A model generated the notes under the pieces. The model was given only the letters and a program-made list of their open reading frames with translations. It ran no database searches and was not told where the DNA came from. Source: Madurella fahalii (Eukaryota > Ascomycota > Sordariomycetes > Sordariales). From it: a stretch of DNA of 64,000 nt. The DNA lies in assembly GCA_029876055.1 (NCBI GenBank), contig CM056876.1, positions 310,001 to 374,000 on the forward strand. The letters run 5' to 3'. Below are positions 1 to 9,991 of this stretch, in pieces. The translations under genes were made by a program, and so were the position numbers. Within the stretch, counting starts at the first letter, position 1, and every line of letters starts with the position of its first letter.

Positions 1-50
1 GGTCTGCAGGCTCGGCGGTCGATATACGCTGACAATTCGTTTGGCTCCAG

Positions 51-1195
51 GTCTTCGCGATCATGAACTCGGTCGTCAACTCACTCCGTACGTACTGGCA
101 AAATAAAACAAGCAGCGAGGGGAGTGCTAAGTTGCATTGCTGACGTGACCGCCATACTGCCGGCAGAAACTCGCAACGGGCTCGGTAACCACATTGCGGA
201 TGTCCCGCACTCTAGTGTGGGAAACTACTTTCTTGTACGTGGCTGGGCGCCCTCACTTTTCCATGTCTGACTGCCGTGCTAACGCGTGCAATAACTCTAG
301 CTCAGCGCTGTCGGGACAGCCACCTCCTACAACCTCTCTACCCTGTTCATCAAGGCTTCCGTCCTGTTCTACTACCTTCGCTTTGCGTCCAGTCCTGCGT
401 TCCGGTACACAACCTACTGTGTCCTCTTTGTAGCGGTCGGATACTCTTTGGCCGGTGCTCTGGCATTCGCGTATAGTTGCGTGCCTATGGCAAAATATTG
501 GGACTCCTCTATCGACGGGGAATGTGTTAATGTTTCGGCTTCACTCCTTGCCCGTTGTGTCTTGAACGTTGCCACGGACGTCTGCATCTTGCTGTTACCC
601 ATATGGATCCTATGGCCTCTGCGGTTACGGTCGACGATGCGTAAGGCCGGTATCTCGCTCGTGCTGATGGCAGGAGGGTTGTAAGTGACAGCCGATCCCT
701 TGGGATGCAAGGGTTCAGATCGTGTTGTTGCTGACCGCGATACTGATATTAGTGTGTGCGCTGCGAGTATAATCAGGCTCGTGGCCATGTTTACAGAGGA
801 GGGATCTGGGGAAGGCGATTTTACCTGGCACTATGTCAACAACGCCGTCTGGTGGTACGTCCTATTGCCCCCCTTTTTCACCACTTTGGCTGACATGCCG
901 CGTAATTGACCCCAGTCTCATTGAAATGTATGCCGGCATCTTCTGCGCATGTTTACCCTGCCTGAAGTGTGTAATTGTGCATCACTTTCCCGGCTTGTCC
1001 TCGTCGAGTCAAGGCAACAACAATCGTCTCCGCGCCAGGTCACTTCCCAGCCTGGTTTGGATATCACTGACGGCGGATCACCCTGACCATGGCGAACCGA
1101 CCGGCGCTCGCTTTAAGTTCTGGCGGCGTACACCTCAAATGCAGAAGAAGCCTAGCCGTGGGAACAGCGACCTCGACGCTGGGAGCGGGGACTAG
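51..1195 (+). CDS. SAT4/Pth11-like rhodopsin-domain integral membrane protein, 5' partial
   Basis: This is the C-terminal part of a fungal seven-helix rhodopsin-domain protein (SAT4/Pth11-like class), probably a plasma-membrane sensor; its ligand is unknown. The exons that fit in phase are 51-87, 167-234, 301-680, 753-854 and 916-1195, joined by introns with GTACGT or GTAAGT donors and CTGAC/CTAAC branch points. The joined protein has the family hallmarks: a loop reading GLGNHIADVP, the helix start SAVGTATSYN, hydrophobic helices (FIKASVLFYYLRF; VATDVCILLLPIWIL), and near the end the typical phrase IEMYAGIFCACLPCLK followed by HHFP. A cytosolic tail of about 55 residues ends at TAG 1193-1195. 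An AG at 49-50 looks like an acceptor, so the first helices lie upstream of the window. No break was found in the visible part. Confidence 0.8.
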
Positions 1196-4100
1196 GAGAA
1201 CGAAGGGTCTGGGGGTTCAAATTTAGCGAAAACGACAAGCGGGATACATCCAAGGGGCAGGAGAAGAAGCCAGTCAAACGGCCTGGTTAAGTCTACGGGC
1301 TGAGGTCGAAGGAACACAGAACACGGTATACACTGGATGTTACCCGGTACTTCTGTTGTATAGTAGCTGCATGCATTTCTGCAGCGAGAACTGCCATGCC
1401 CACCCCCCGCCCCCCTCCCACCCCTTCGCAACCCCTTCTACGGGTCAACCCTATGAAGTCGCAGCAAGGAAAAGGGGGACGGGCTTGGAATTAAGGTAGC
1501 TTGCCAATCACTGCAACTCTCTCTTGACTCCATGACCCACGACTTTCCAAACGACCTTTGATCTCTTAAAATTAGGTAGTGGCCAGGTCAAGGCCACGTC
1601 GGGAGTACTTCAGCGAAAAAAAGAGTCATGAGTTTCACGACTTTGGCCAGCCGTAGCGGTCCCCGTCGGGGCTCTGGTTATTCCAGCGGTGGAATCGAGG
1701 GGGTATCGTCCTGGCACGTGCCAACCACGTCGCGCGCGGCATCTGAGCGTCCTCCCCAGGCCCGGTATACTGGGATCGGGCAGTCGGGCGTCCGCAATGA
1801 GCCGCATCCTGCGCGGGTAGGAAATCCTACCGCAGCCCCTCGTCACTCCATGGATCGGCTTGTCCCGAGCCCGACGGGACGCGGCAGGGAACCCCACTCG
1901 TTTTATTACTCCCTAACCCAACTCGGCCAAGCGGTCATCGCCTGGATAACGAGAGAAGGACAGGCAGTATGTACTGTACTGTCCACACTACAGTACCCCT
2001 ATGCACGCTAAATTTCAGCAAAGATACGTACGCTCGGGCATAAGCTGCAGCGGCATCGAGGCTCGGTCGCCACGGTTGCCAGTATGGTACCAATTTGCTA
2101 AGGCTCGGCTGAGGTGTCATGTTGGTCCCATTGGTTGTCCAGAGCCAAGACTGGCCAAGAGCCTAGGACGGTTCCATCGTCTCTCGTAACCATGCAGCTG
2201 TTCGGTTGGGCTTTCTATTGGGTTAGGGGTGGACAGATGGCCACCAAAGTCAGAGCGCTGCGCAAGTTTCGCCGGGGTCACTTCCTGTGATGCGCGGTGT
2301 GGCTGGCAACGGCCCCGCGGGATCCGTCTTCCGGACGCCTCGAGATCTACTGATGTCCCAGTCGGCCGATCTGCGGCAGCGAGAGCCCGGATTCTCTTGG
2401 CGGTGATTGACGGTGTTGTTCGCAAGATAAGATTAGTGTCTCTGTCCGATCCCGGGAGTCCCACGGCGACCTGAGCTTCCAGACCATTCACGAATTTTGT
2501 CCCTGCCATGGACCTTGGCAACAACTTCGATCACTATAGGCGGCCCCTCATCTGGTGACGCCGAGGACTAGATACGGACTCATTCATCAATTTGTGTCAA
2601 TTCTAGTCTAGACATTCGCATATGGAGGATTGTAGTGGTCACTTGTGTGTAGGCGAATGTCCTGCACAAAATCTACCGAGTTACCAGAGAGCGGTATGTG
2701 CAAGCGACTCTCGGTTTGTTGACATGATGACCGTGCCTACGGGAGTACAACACGGCGGGTCCCGTCTATATACTACATGACATAACATAATGCCTTCGAC
2801 GCCTGGATCAAAACGTCGGAGACACGATCACATACGCTTAAAGTACCGACCTAGGGAGTACCATTGGCTATGCTGCGTATACATTGGAACATGATATCTC
2901 CGACAAATCCTCGCGGTTTACCGATAGAATGTCCTGGAATGTGCAATTTAAAAAGATGGAACGGACGTTTTGCGCCCTCGTTACAGGTAGTCTCTTCTCT
3001 CCCCTCTACGGCTTGACCTAAGCCGATGCATCGTTTCATATCTAACATCACACGCGCCGAATACGATCGTAAACTATGGGCGATGAATCCAAAATTCTAT
3101 CCATATTGGCCCCGTTCGTCGGGTAGCATTCAGCCCGATTTGGGAATGAAGTAGGACTGGAACGCATCTCCTAACGCCACTGCTAGCGTGACTACGTGCA
3201 AGCGGCCGGTAGTCTGTATCCCCGCATCATGAGCTGAAATGTCTCTCCCTAGGATCTTGTTCCTATATACAATGGTTCCCTCAGGTATCGGATAGCCCGG
3301 TGAACCACGACATGGTATACACTATGGTTATGGCAAACACCGCCTTTTGAGAATGATAACAGGTCAAAGGGGTTAATAAAACTGGAGCTAGGCGTTGCGA
3401 GGGCACCTGCTGAGGGCTCATCCATCCATTCATTGATGGATGCTTTCTTGGATTCGATGCTCTCAGTCTCCAGAAATCCAACACGGCCAGGTCGGCAGAG
3501 ATACAAACCCGACAAGAACCGTTTATTACAGCCGGAAGAGACGGGGTTCTGTGATGATACAATCTTCGACGTAATACGGTGGTAAGTCATAGGTTAGTGA
3601 TCCATATCGTGTTTAGGACTGGGGCATAATTAGGTCTTTTTATTGGTTTGTGCACCTATGCCCTGTTAGACTTAAAAGGTTTCGCGCATCATGTAGTTCA
3701 GATAGTTGTTGGGTGTGGTAATCCCTAGAATCCATACTGACTATAGTACCTTGTTTAGTTGCCTTCCGTTTCTTCGCATCCTATGATACAGAGGTGACAT
3801 CCCTGATAAACTACGATCAATATCCCTATCTGCGGGGTGATTCTTGTTTCCTGTGGGGCGTGACCGGATTCAGTCTTATAATTGTATCAGGACCTTTCAG
3901 CCTACAACCGGAAGCTAAGTCATGTAACTACCTTACCCTAATTGTGTCGCCGCAAATCTGGCGGAAGTCGAAAGGACATCTGAGTTTCTCACCTGTAAAC
4001 TGGCGGGAATCTCTGGCATCCATGAAAATGGCATTCCTGTGCGCACCCAGTGCTGCTCGTGCTCTCTGTACGAGTCCGAGATGGCCAGGATATCGCAAAG

Positions 4101-4606
4101 ATTCCAATTCCTTGGCGGTTGTGTCTCCGAAGATGGATTCCACAGATTAAAAACATTCGGCTAAACGTCCCCCGCCAAACCAAGCTCTTTTCCGACGGTC
4201 AATTACAACCCCATTTCCCGGGGATTAATCCTCGGCATCACGAAACCGGAGATGGCCATTAGTTCCCACCAATTGCGAACGGTCCCGGATACACGGCGAC
4301 CATCCGGCACCACTGGTCCCGCGCCAGTAGGAAACCGCATTCAGGTCCGCCTGACGGCCATTGCTCGTGAATGTCAGGCGGTTATAGTGCACACGTTGTT
4401 CGTTTTTCAGAAGTCGACTCCGAGATTGAACCCCGGGGATCCGGCCGGGGCATCATGTTTCCCCGACTTCGCCTAGAACGGCAAGCGAAGCATACTAATA
4501 CCGGGACGCCTTTCGTTAGGATAGGGAACGACCACCACGTTCGAATCTCAGCTACACCGTCATAATTACCTATTTAAGCGTGCAACGAGAGCGTCAGCAA
4601 GCAAGT
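1196..4606. other. 3.4-kb gene-free stretch
   Basis: No gene is recognised here. Open frames stay below about 135 codons, overlap each other on both strands and carry no family motif. Small hairpins exist (3423-3442, around GGATGCTTT; a GC-rich one at about 4432-4452). I see no terminal repeats, tRNA or tandem array. It may be plain intergenic DNA or a very old insertion. Confidence 0.5.
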
Positions 4607-5905
4607 ATGCGGTGGCTGGTTGAATCCATCGCGCTCACGAGCGGTCTCGTGGTTTCGGCAACGGCGGCGGCAGTCCTCGCGCCGGCTGCCGTCGCCGCGC
4701 CGCCCGAAGACTTCCTGCCAAACCCGGCCGTCGGCCCCGGCGGCTCCAGGTACAAGGACTATCCGCATTTCCGCGTCTACAACGCGCAGAGCGACACGGT
4801 CGCCGACAATTGCGTGAGGCCGCTCGAAGCGGCCTACCAATGTTTCGTCGTGGACCTCCACTGGCGTTCGCCCGGTCTCTCGTACCACTCCGAGTCCGAA
4901 GATGGGCCCTACTACAAGCTCAACGTCTATCGCACCGATACCCCGGGGACAGGCGCGGCCGCCACAACCGGCCTCGACACGCGTGCAGGGCTGTCTTTCC
5001 TCAACATCGGTACGGCATACATGACAGAGCCGGGCGTAACGGTGCACGAGTTTGGCCACGCCCTGACCTACGCGGCGCACTGGTGGATCGACCAGACGCG
5101 GACGGGCGCCTGGTGGGAGACGATCGCGCAGTGGGTCGCTGACACGTACCTCACCGACCCGGTATGCGATCCGGCCCGCAGGCGGGCCAACCTGGCGCCG
5201 GGCAACACCCTCTTCGTGCCGAGAAAGGTCATCGGCGACTCGTACCTGCCGATCGTCGACGGCAGCCGCGGCACCGGCAACTACTACGAGGCGTGGCCCT
5301 TCTTCACCTTCCTGGTCCACAACCCGGACAACTACCCCGGCATGGGCGCTGCCATCTTCCCCAACATCTGGACCAAGTACATGCGCAACAGCAACGAGAC
5401 GCCGCTGCACGTGCTCGAGCGCCTCGCCGCGCCCTCGACGCGCATCCAGGCCATCGTCGGCCGCTACTGGGCGCGCATGGCCTACGTCGACCTCGCCCAC
5501 CCCAAGATGCAGGCCGCCTTCGAGGCGCAGCGGCGCAACATCAACTACGCCAACCTCGACCCGGCCGGGCCGAGCGGCACCTACCGCGTCAAGCCCGCGC
5601 GCGCGCCCCGCTACATGGGCGCCAACATCATCCCGCTCCGCGTCACGGGCGGGGTGGTCAACGTGACGGTGACGGCGTCCTCGGCCTTCACGGCCACGCT
5701 GGCCGTCAAGGCGGCGAGCGGCGGGGTCCGCTACGTCGACCTGCCCAACGGCGTCGGGGGCGCCGCCGTCGCCGGTGGGGAGGAGGTTTCCCTCGTCGTG
5801 GCCAACACGCCCGACCAGCTGTTGATGTTTGATCCGTTCCAGCTATCAGCTGAGGCGACTAGGGGCTTGAATTATCAGGTGCGGCTGACGGGCGCGACGG
5901 CGTGA
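4607..5905 (+). CDS. secreted HExxH zinc-metallopeptidase-like protein (DUF6055-like)
   Basis: A single-exon gene for 432 residues. The frame is open a little further 5', but the first ATG is at 4607, and it starts an excellent signal peptide (MRWLVESIAL, then an Ala/Val-rich core ending in VAA). The mature protein has a zinc-binding HEFGH motif at about residues 147-151, followed by a Trp-rich stretch, which is the hallmark of zincin peptidases. The overall pattern resembles secreted fungal and bacterial proteins of the DUF6055 type, sometimes labelled dockerin type I in fungi. The C-terminal 110 residues look like a beta-sandwich. A TATTTAA sequence lies about 30 bp before the ATG. The gene is GC-rich and intact. 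Peptidase activity is inferred only from the motif; substrate and third zinc ligand are unknown. Confidence 0.75.
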   Translation: MRWLVESIALTSGLVVSATAAAVLAPAAVAAPPEDFLPNPAVGPGGSRYKDYPHFRVYNAQSDTVADNCVRPLEAAYQCFVVDLHWRSPGLSYHSESEDGPYYKLNVYRTDTPGTGAAATTGLDTRAGLSFLNIGTAYMTEPGVTVHEFGHALTYAAHWWIDQTRTGAWWETIAQWVADTYLTDPVCDPARRRANLAPGNTLFVPRKVIGDSYLPIVDGSRGTGNYYEAWPFFTFLVHNPDNYPGMGAAIFPNIWTKYMRNSNETPLHVLERLAAPSTRIQAIVGRYWARMAYVDLAHPKMQAAFEAQRRNINYANLDPAGPSGTYRVKPARAPRYMGANIIPLRVTGGVVNVTVTASSAFTATLAVKAASGGVRYVDLPNGVGGAAVAGGEEVSLVVANTPDQLLMFDPFQLSAEATRGLNYQVRLTGATA

Positions 5906-6490
5906 GCCCCTCGATGTTTGGACGCCCCTTTCCGATCGTCGTAATCCTCCCGGATTGGCAGAGAGATATATCAAATTCTTTGTGTGATTCTGGATAACGA
6001 AAGGAAGGTGTTGCTTTTTCCTCTGCTGTAGGCCATTGAGGCCTGGCCTGGACCGCCAGGGCGGTAACCCTGGCGCGGGGGTGAAGCAGACCCAGGAGTT
6101 GGTATACAGAAGGCCGGCGTGGGGGCAGGGTTGGTGCTAACTTGTTTTCCCCACTGGATGAGGGCCGGGGGTTTAGGATACATACTGAGGGGTGGGCGTT
6201 TGTTGTGGGAGCCTGACTTCAATATCGGCAATACTGATACAAAGAGTATTATCAGCGGTTTGATACTCCTTAGTAGTACTCCCCAACTAGGGATTAGAGT
6301 AGTACTGCTATCTGATTATCAAATTATAGGGAATGCAATGTACGAAACCAAGACGACAACCCACAGCCACGAGATCATGGTGCTTGTGGAAGAAGCCCTC
6401 TTGGTCGTTTCCCGAATTACAGTGAAAGACCACACAGTCGCCGCGACCACCCATTCCCAATCCGGCAAAGACCTTTGTCGACATCACCGT
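5906..6490. other. intergenic, convergent 3' ends
   Basis: This stretch separates the 3' ends of the secreted HExxH gene and the PL20 gene. No coding signal or repeat is seen; the part after 6200 is AT-richer and probably holds both polyadenylation regions. Confidence 0.5.
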
Positions 6491-7264
6491 CTACCACTGA
6501 TCCGGATCCGCATCCGCGAACGTTGTCCCGAAACCAATCTCGTCGAACCAGATCTGTCGGAAGGGCTGATTGCCACTGTAGCCTCCGTTGCTCCAGCCGT
6601 TGGCGTATAACCCGACGCGGAACTGGAACGGGCTGTCCTGCTGGATGGTGGTGGGCACGTAAAGCTCCTCGATGACTTTGTCGCCGTCGAACCACAGCTT
6701 GAAGTAGCCGGTGCTGTCGCTCTCCCACTTGGCTTGGATGACGATCTTGTGCCACACGCCGGCCGTCACGGTTCTGCCCGTGTTGATGTTGTTCGTCTGC
6801 TGGCTGCTCTGCGGGCACAGCGACCCGTGTTTGCGCCGCGCCCACAGCTGGTTGCCCGAGATCCACACCATGGTGCTGGGCATCCACTCGTCGCATGTGC
6901 CGGGGAAGTTGGCGATGAACTGGGCAATGTTGAAGCTCTCGCCGGGCGTGAATTCCCAAGCCTCGGACAGCCGGAACCAGAAACCGTAGAAGCGCGTCTG
7001 GCCCTGCGAGTAGCCGTCATACGCGTGCACTTCGGCGTGATACAGCCCGTTGTAGTTGGGATTATGCGTGTGCGTCATCTTGAGTGCCGTGCTGCCCTCT
7101 TTGATCACGTTGGTGACCTGTTGGATCGTGCCGCCGCAGCCTGCATCGATGTAGCTGGCGCTCCACCCGCTTGTTGTCCCGTGGTTGCTAAAGAGCTGCG
7201 TGGCCCAGACGACAGCAGGGGATGCCGCCGTCAGCGCCGAGAGAAACAGACGCTGCGCGTACAT
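6491..7264 (-). CDS. polysaccharide lyase family 20, endo-beta-1,4-glucuronan lyase
   Basis: An uninterrupted frame of 257 residues, the usual size for PL20, starting with a signal peptide (MYAQRLFLSALTAASPAVVWA). The mature protein has the family's conserved segments in order: LFSNHGTTSGW near the start, a GSTALKMTHTHNPNYNGLYH region, the strand FYGFWFRLS, then GESFNIAQFIANFPGTCDEWMPS, KLWFDGDKV and the closing IWFDEIGFGT. PL20 enzymes (the Trichoderma glucuronan lyase is the type example) cleave beta-1,4-linked glucuronic acid polymers outside the cell by beta-elimination with a jelly-roll fold. The gene converges on the HExxH gene. No damage is seen. The assignment rests on recognising the family pattern, without an alignment. 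Confidence 0.88.
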   Translation of the reverse strand: MYAQRLFLSALTAASPAVVWATQLFSNHGTTSGWSASYIDAGCGGTIQQVTNVIKEGSTALKMTHTHNPNYNGLYHAEVHAYDGYSQGQTRFYGFWFRLSEAWEFTPGESFNIAQFIANFPGTCDEWMPSTMVWISGNQLWARRKHGSLCPQSSQQTNNINTGRTVTAGVWHKIVIQAKWESDSTGYFKLWFDGDKVIEELYVPTTIQQDSPFQFRVGLYANGWSNGGYSGNQPFRQIWFDEIGFGTTFADADPDQW

Positions 7265-8270
7265 TGCTTGATAATTCTCGGGGACGGGTAGACGGGGGAA
7301 GAGACTAGGTGATGCTCCAGTTTCACAACCTGGAAGAATTCAAACGGCTCGTAGGTAGATCGCCGAGATTTAATACGGTTTCTGAGCCGGACATGGCTTC
7401 CCACTTTGGTAGGTACCATCCCCCACCCGGCCACTACAGCACAGAGGCACGGATCACAGCTTGCCTACAACAGCAGGTATGTTGAGCTATATTTAGCGAT
7501 GCGACCTGTATACCATAGTCAATACGGGAGGGCGTTTATGTGCGGAGTTGACAGTTTATTATTACTAGAATTGCTGAAGCCGCTCGGCGGGTATCCAACC
7601 AGAAGCTGTGCGACACCAACTTGCTACTGTGCCGCTGTGTGGGGATGAGTAATCCGACGATGTGTACGAGCGAATTTGATGTCCCGCCGCAAGTGTGACG
7701 CTGGCCCAGGCCAATGCCATTGCTCAGCTCTTCACGAGCGGCGGCGGCGGGAGGTTTTGGAGCCTGGTTTCGATAGATAGGGGGTCGGAGACTGTCGCTG
7801 GAACAGGTTAGTCTTCGTGTTAGGAGTGAAATTTTTGGAAACGTACAGTTACCCTCGCCTTTTCACCTCTTTCCAGCTCCAAACCCCACCTACCATTCAA
7901 GGTTTACCAATCAGGTAATCGACAAGCAGTGATGCCGTGGGAGGGGCTGGCACATACATCAGCGGCGACTCTAGCTTTTTAAAACTGTACTCTAGGCGCC
8001 GCACGCACAACAACTTAAGGTAATTACATGAGGTACGAATTCCTCTAAGGAAGAGCCAAAGCGGTAGGACATGTAATCAGAGGTAAACAACAGCATTGCC
8101 CTGCTACGCCACTGCTTGCTGTTCCCTTGCACTTTTGCCAGGGCTCATCGCTGCGGAGGCAGTTCCTAATAGCCAACGACAACCTCGCAGGATTCACTGT
8201 ATTGCAAGATTACCTTAAGTACGTGGTGCAGCCAAGAGTCCACCAGATCGATGCGAATTTGCGAATATAT
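7265..8270. other. intergenic 1.0 kb
   Basis: The promoter side of the PL20 gene and the 3' flank of the C2H2-like gene. Only short frames without family features. It contains TTAAGGTAATTA (about 8015) and TTACCTTAAG (about 8210), inverted copies of a motif common in these spacers. Confidence 0.45.
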
Positions 8271-9511
8271 TCAATGCCTTACTAGAATATCTAAACGGTA
8301 ATGCACTGACAACCTCATATGAAAAAGAGACATATTACTCCTTTGGGGGAGTAATTGGGCCTCGAGTAACCTCTGCTGCGCTCTTTCGCAGATGGACACA
8401 ACCCGCTTCACCTTCTCACTCACTCCATCGGATGACATCAGTTCCCGCTCAATATCGCGCTCCAACTTTTCACGTATATCTCCTGGCACGAAACCGATTC
8501 GTGGGCCCGAGCGATTGCCAGCCAGCCGTCTGCGATTTTGTATTTCACTTGACTGGGATAACTCGAAGCAGTACACTGTTAGATTTAGCGTTTAGTACGT
8601 ACGTAGATCCGAACATATGACATTCGAACCCATCCGGAACCGCCTTTGCCTGGCACAGGATGGTAGGCCACTTACACGGCGATGGGACATCGTCATTGGG
8701 GAACAGATATCGGTAGATCACCGTCCATTTCACCTCATCTGTTGACCCATTGAGCCACCCTCGCTTTCGGAGATGCTTCTGCTGGACAGGCGTGATAGAA
8801 CCTTGTGGACATCCCTCGGCTGGTTTTCTGCAAGATACGTCGGACTGAACATGCTGGTCCAGCTTCGTGCTAGTCTTGAAGTCCACGAAACATCGGGGGC
8901 AACTGTTCTCCGCCATCCCGTGGATCCTAAACAGATGCTCTCTGATGTAAGGAACATTAACGAAACCAGAAAAAAAAAAAAAAACAAACAAAACAAACAA
9001 AACCGAGTCGGAAATCTAAACGTGGGGCAAAAATAGCATACTTCAAGCGATGGATGGAAGAGAAGCCGGGGCCGGTGCAAGACCTCCATCGAGCGGACAT
9101 TTGGGAATTGAACAATGTCGGGTCGTGCTTATAAAATGGACAAGCCAATCGGGTAGTAGACTTTGGAAGTCCTATCCGTGCTTGGTGCGCGTGCTGAGGG
9201 CGGGAATGGCCCCGTACCCGCCTGTTTGGTTCTATCGTCGGCGGCGCTTGTTGGGGAGTCAGCGCGGGGCTGCCGTCGCGGTTCTCCGACACCCAGCTCT
9301 GAAAGTCCAGGGCTGGCTCCGAGGTGCAAGAAATCGCATTGTATGACGGTAGCGAATAAGATGCATCTTGGGCTAATTCGTTAACGGTGCCGTGGCCAAA
9401 CTGCTGATTACTCGAAGGAGCGGCATCAGGAAAAGGTTGGAGCTCACAAAAATCGGGGAGGGATGGGATGAAGGAGAACCGAGTTCCCAGTGACTGGTCA
9501 TGGGGCTTCAT
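8271..9511 (-). CDS. C2H2-type zinc-finger-like fungal protein, 3 exons
   Basis: The model is exon 1 9511-9042, exon 2 8941-8676 and exon 3 8575-8271; both introns are 100 nt and all junctions are in phase (346 residues). The start MKPHDQSLGT is the first ATG of the frame. After about 110 low-complexity residues come the conserved block RLACPFYKHDP, then CTGPGFSSIHRLKEHLFRIHG, then CPRCFVDFKTSTKLDQHVQ and a second Cys segment. This is the pattern of a large fungal family with degenerate C2H2 fingers, often annotated simply as C2H2-domain proteins. It is followed by VKWTVIYRYLFPNDDVPSP and a charged C-terminal segment. A nuclear or regulatory role is possible but unproven. Intron 1 contains a long T-tract (poly-A on the plus strand). 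The gene is divergent from the Clr5-ankyrin gene. Confidence 0.72.
8970..9003. repeat. poly-A and (AAAC)n tract inside an intron
   Basis: An A-run of about 15 is followed by AAAC units. Read on the minus strand it is a T-rich tract within intron 1 of the C2H2-like gene, downstream of the GTATGC donor and close to the CAG acceptor at 8944-8942. Confidence 0.85.
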
Positions 9512-9991
9512 GTGAATAGGAAGACTTTCCCGTCAACGCGGCAAGCAAAGTGCTGAAGTACAGGAGCGATGCGTTAGCCATGGATGTTGTTCTTGCAGAA
9601 CTGGATCATGGGACTGATTTTATATTGAAGGGGATAAGGTTCGTCTGGTGTGGATGGGAGTTGCGCGTGCGGGTTCACCGGGCAGTTGGCCGCTCTAACG
9701 CCCCTCGAAGTACAGTGGGGCGATGGTTTTGGATTTGGCCAATGGATTAGGTTGATGGTTCTGGAGCCAGCCAATAAGATATCCAGGGGCCGTCTGCGCA
9801 CTTGCTATTGCGGGTCCCTCGAAGCCGAATGGGGATGATGGTTTTGGATTGGAACAATGAAAGCAATCCATGCGCGGGCGCGAGGGTGTGGCTGCGCTGA
9901 TTATTTATTTCTACCCTGCGTCACCCCCATTTCTGCCTCATCTCAGCCGTCTGTCCTCGGACGTTACAAACCGAACATCCCAGCATATGTC
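9512..9991. promoter_or_regulatory. shared promoter region of two divergent genes
   Basis: A 480-bp spacer between the start codons of the C2H2-like gene (minus) and the Clr5-ankyrin gene (plus). A frame is open through part of it, but its in-frame ATG at 9857 lies upstream of where homology to Clr5 begins. No clear TATA box is visible. Confidence 0.45.

Noticed and set aside
4535..4555. tRNA-like T-loop GTTCGAATC
   Set aside because: No matching acceptor, D- or anticodon stems around it.
4580..4606. Longer N-terminus for the HExxH protein
   Set aside because: The extension begins with GTG; the first ATG (4607) starts a proper signal peptide.
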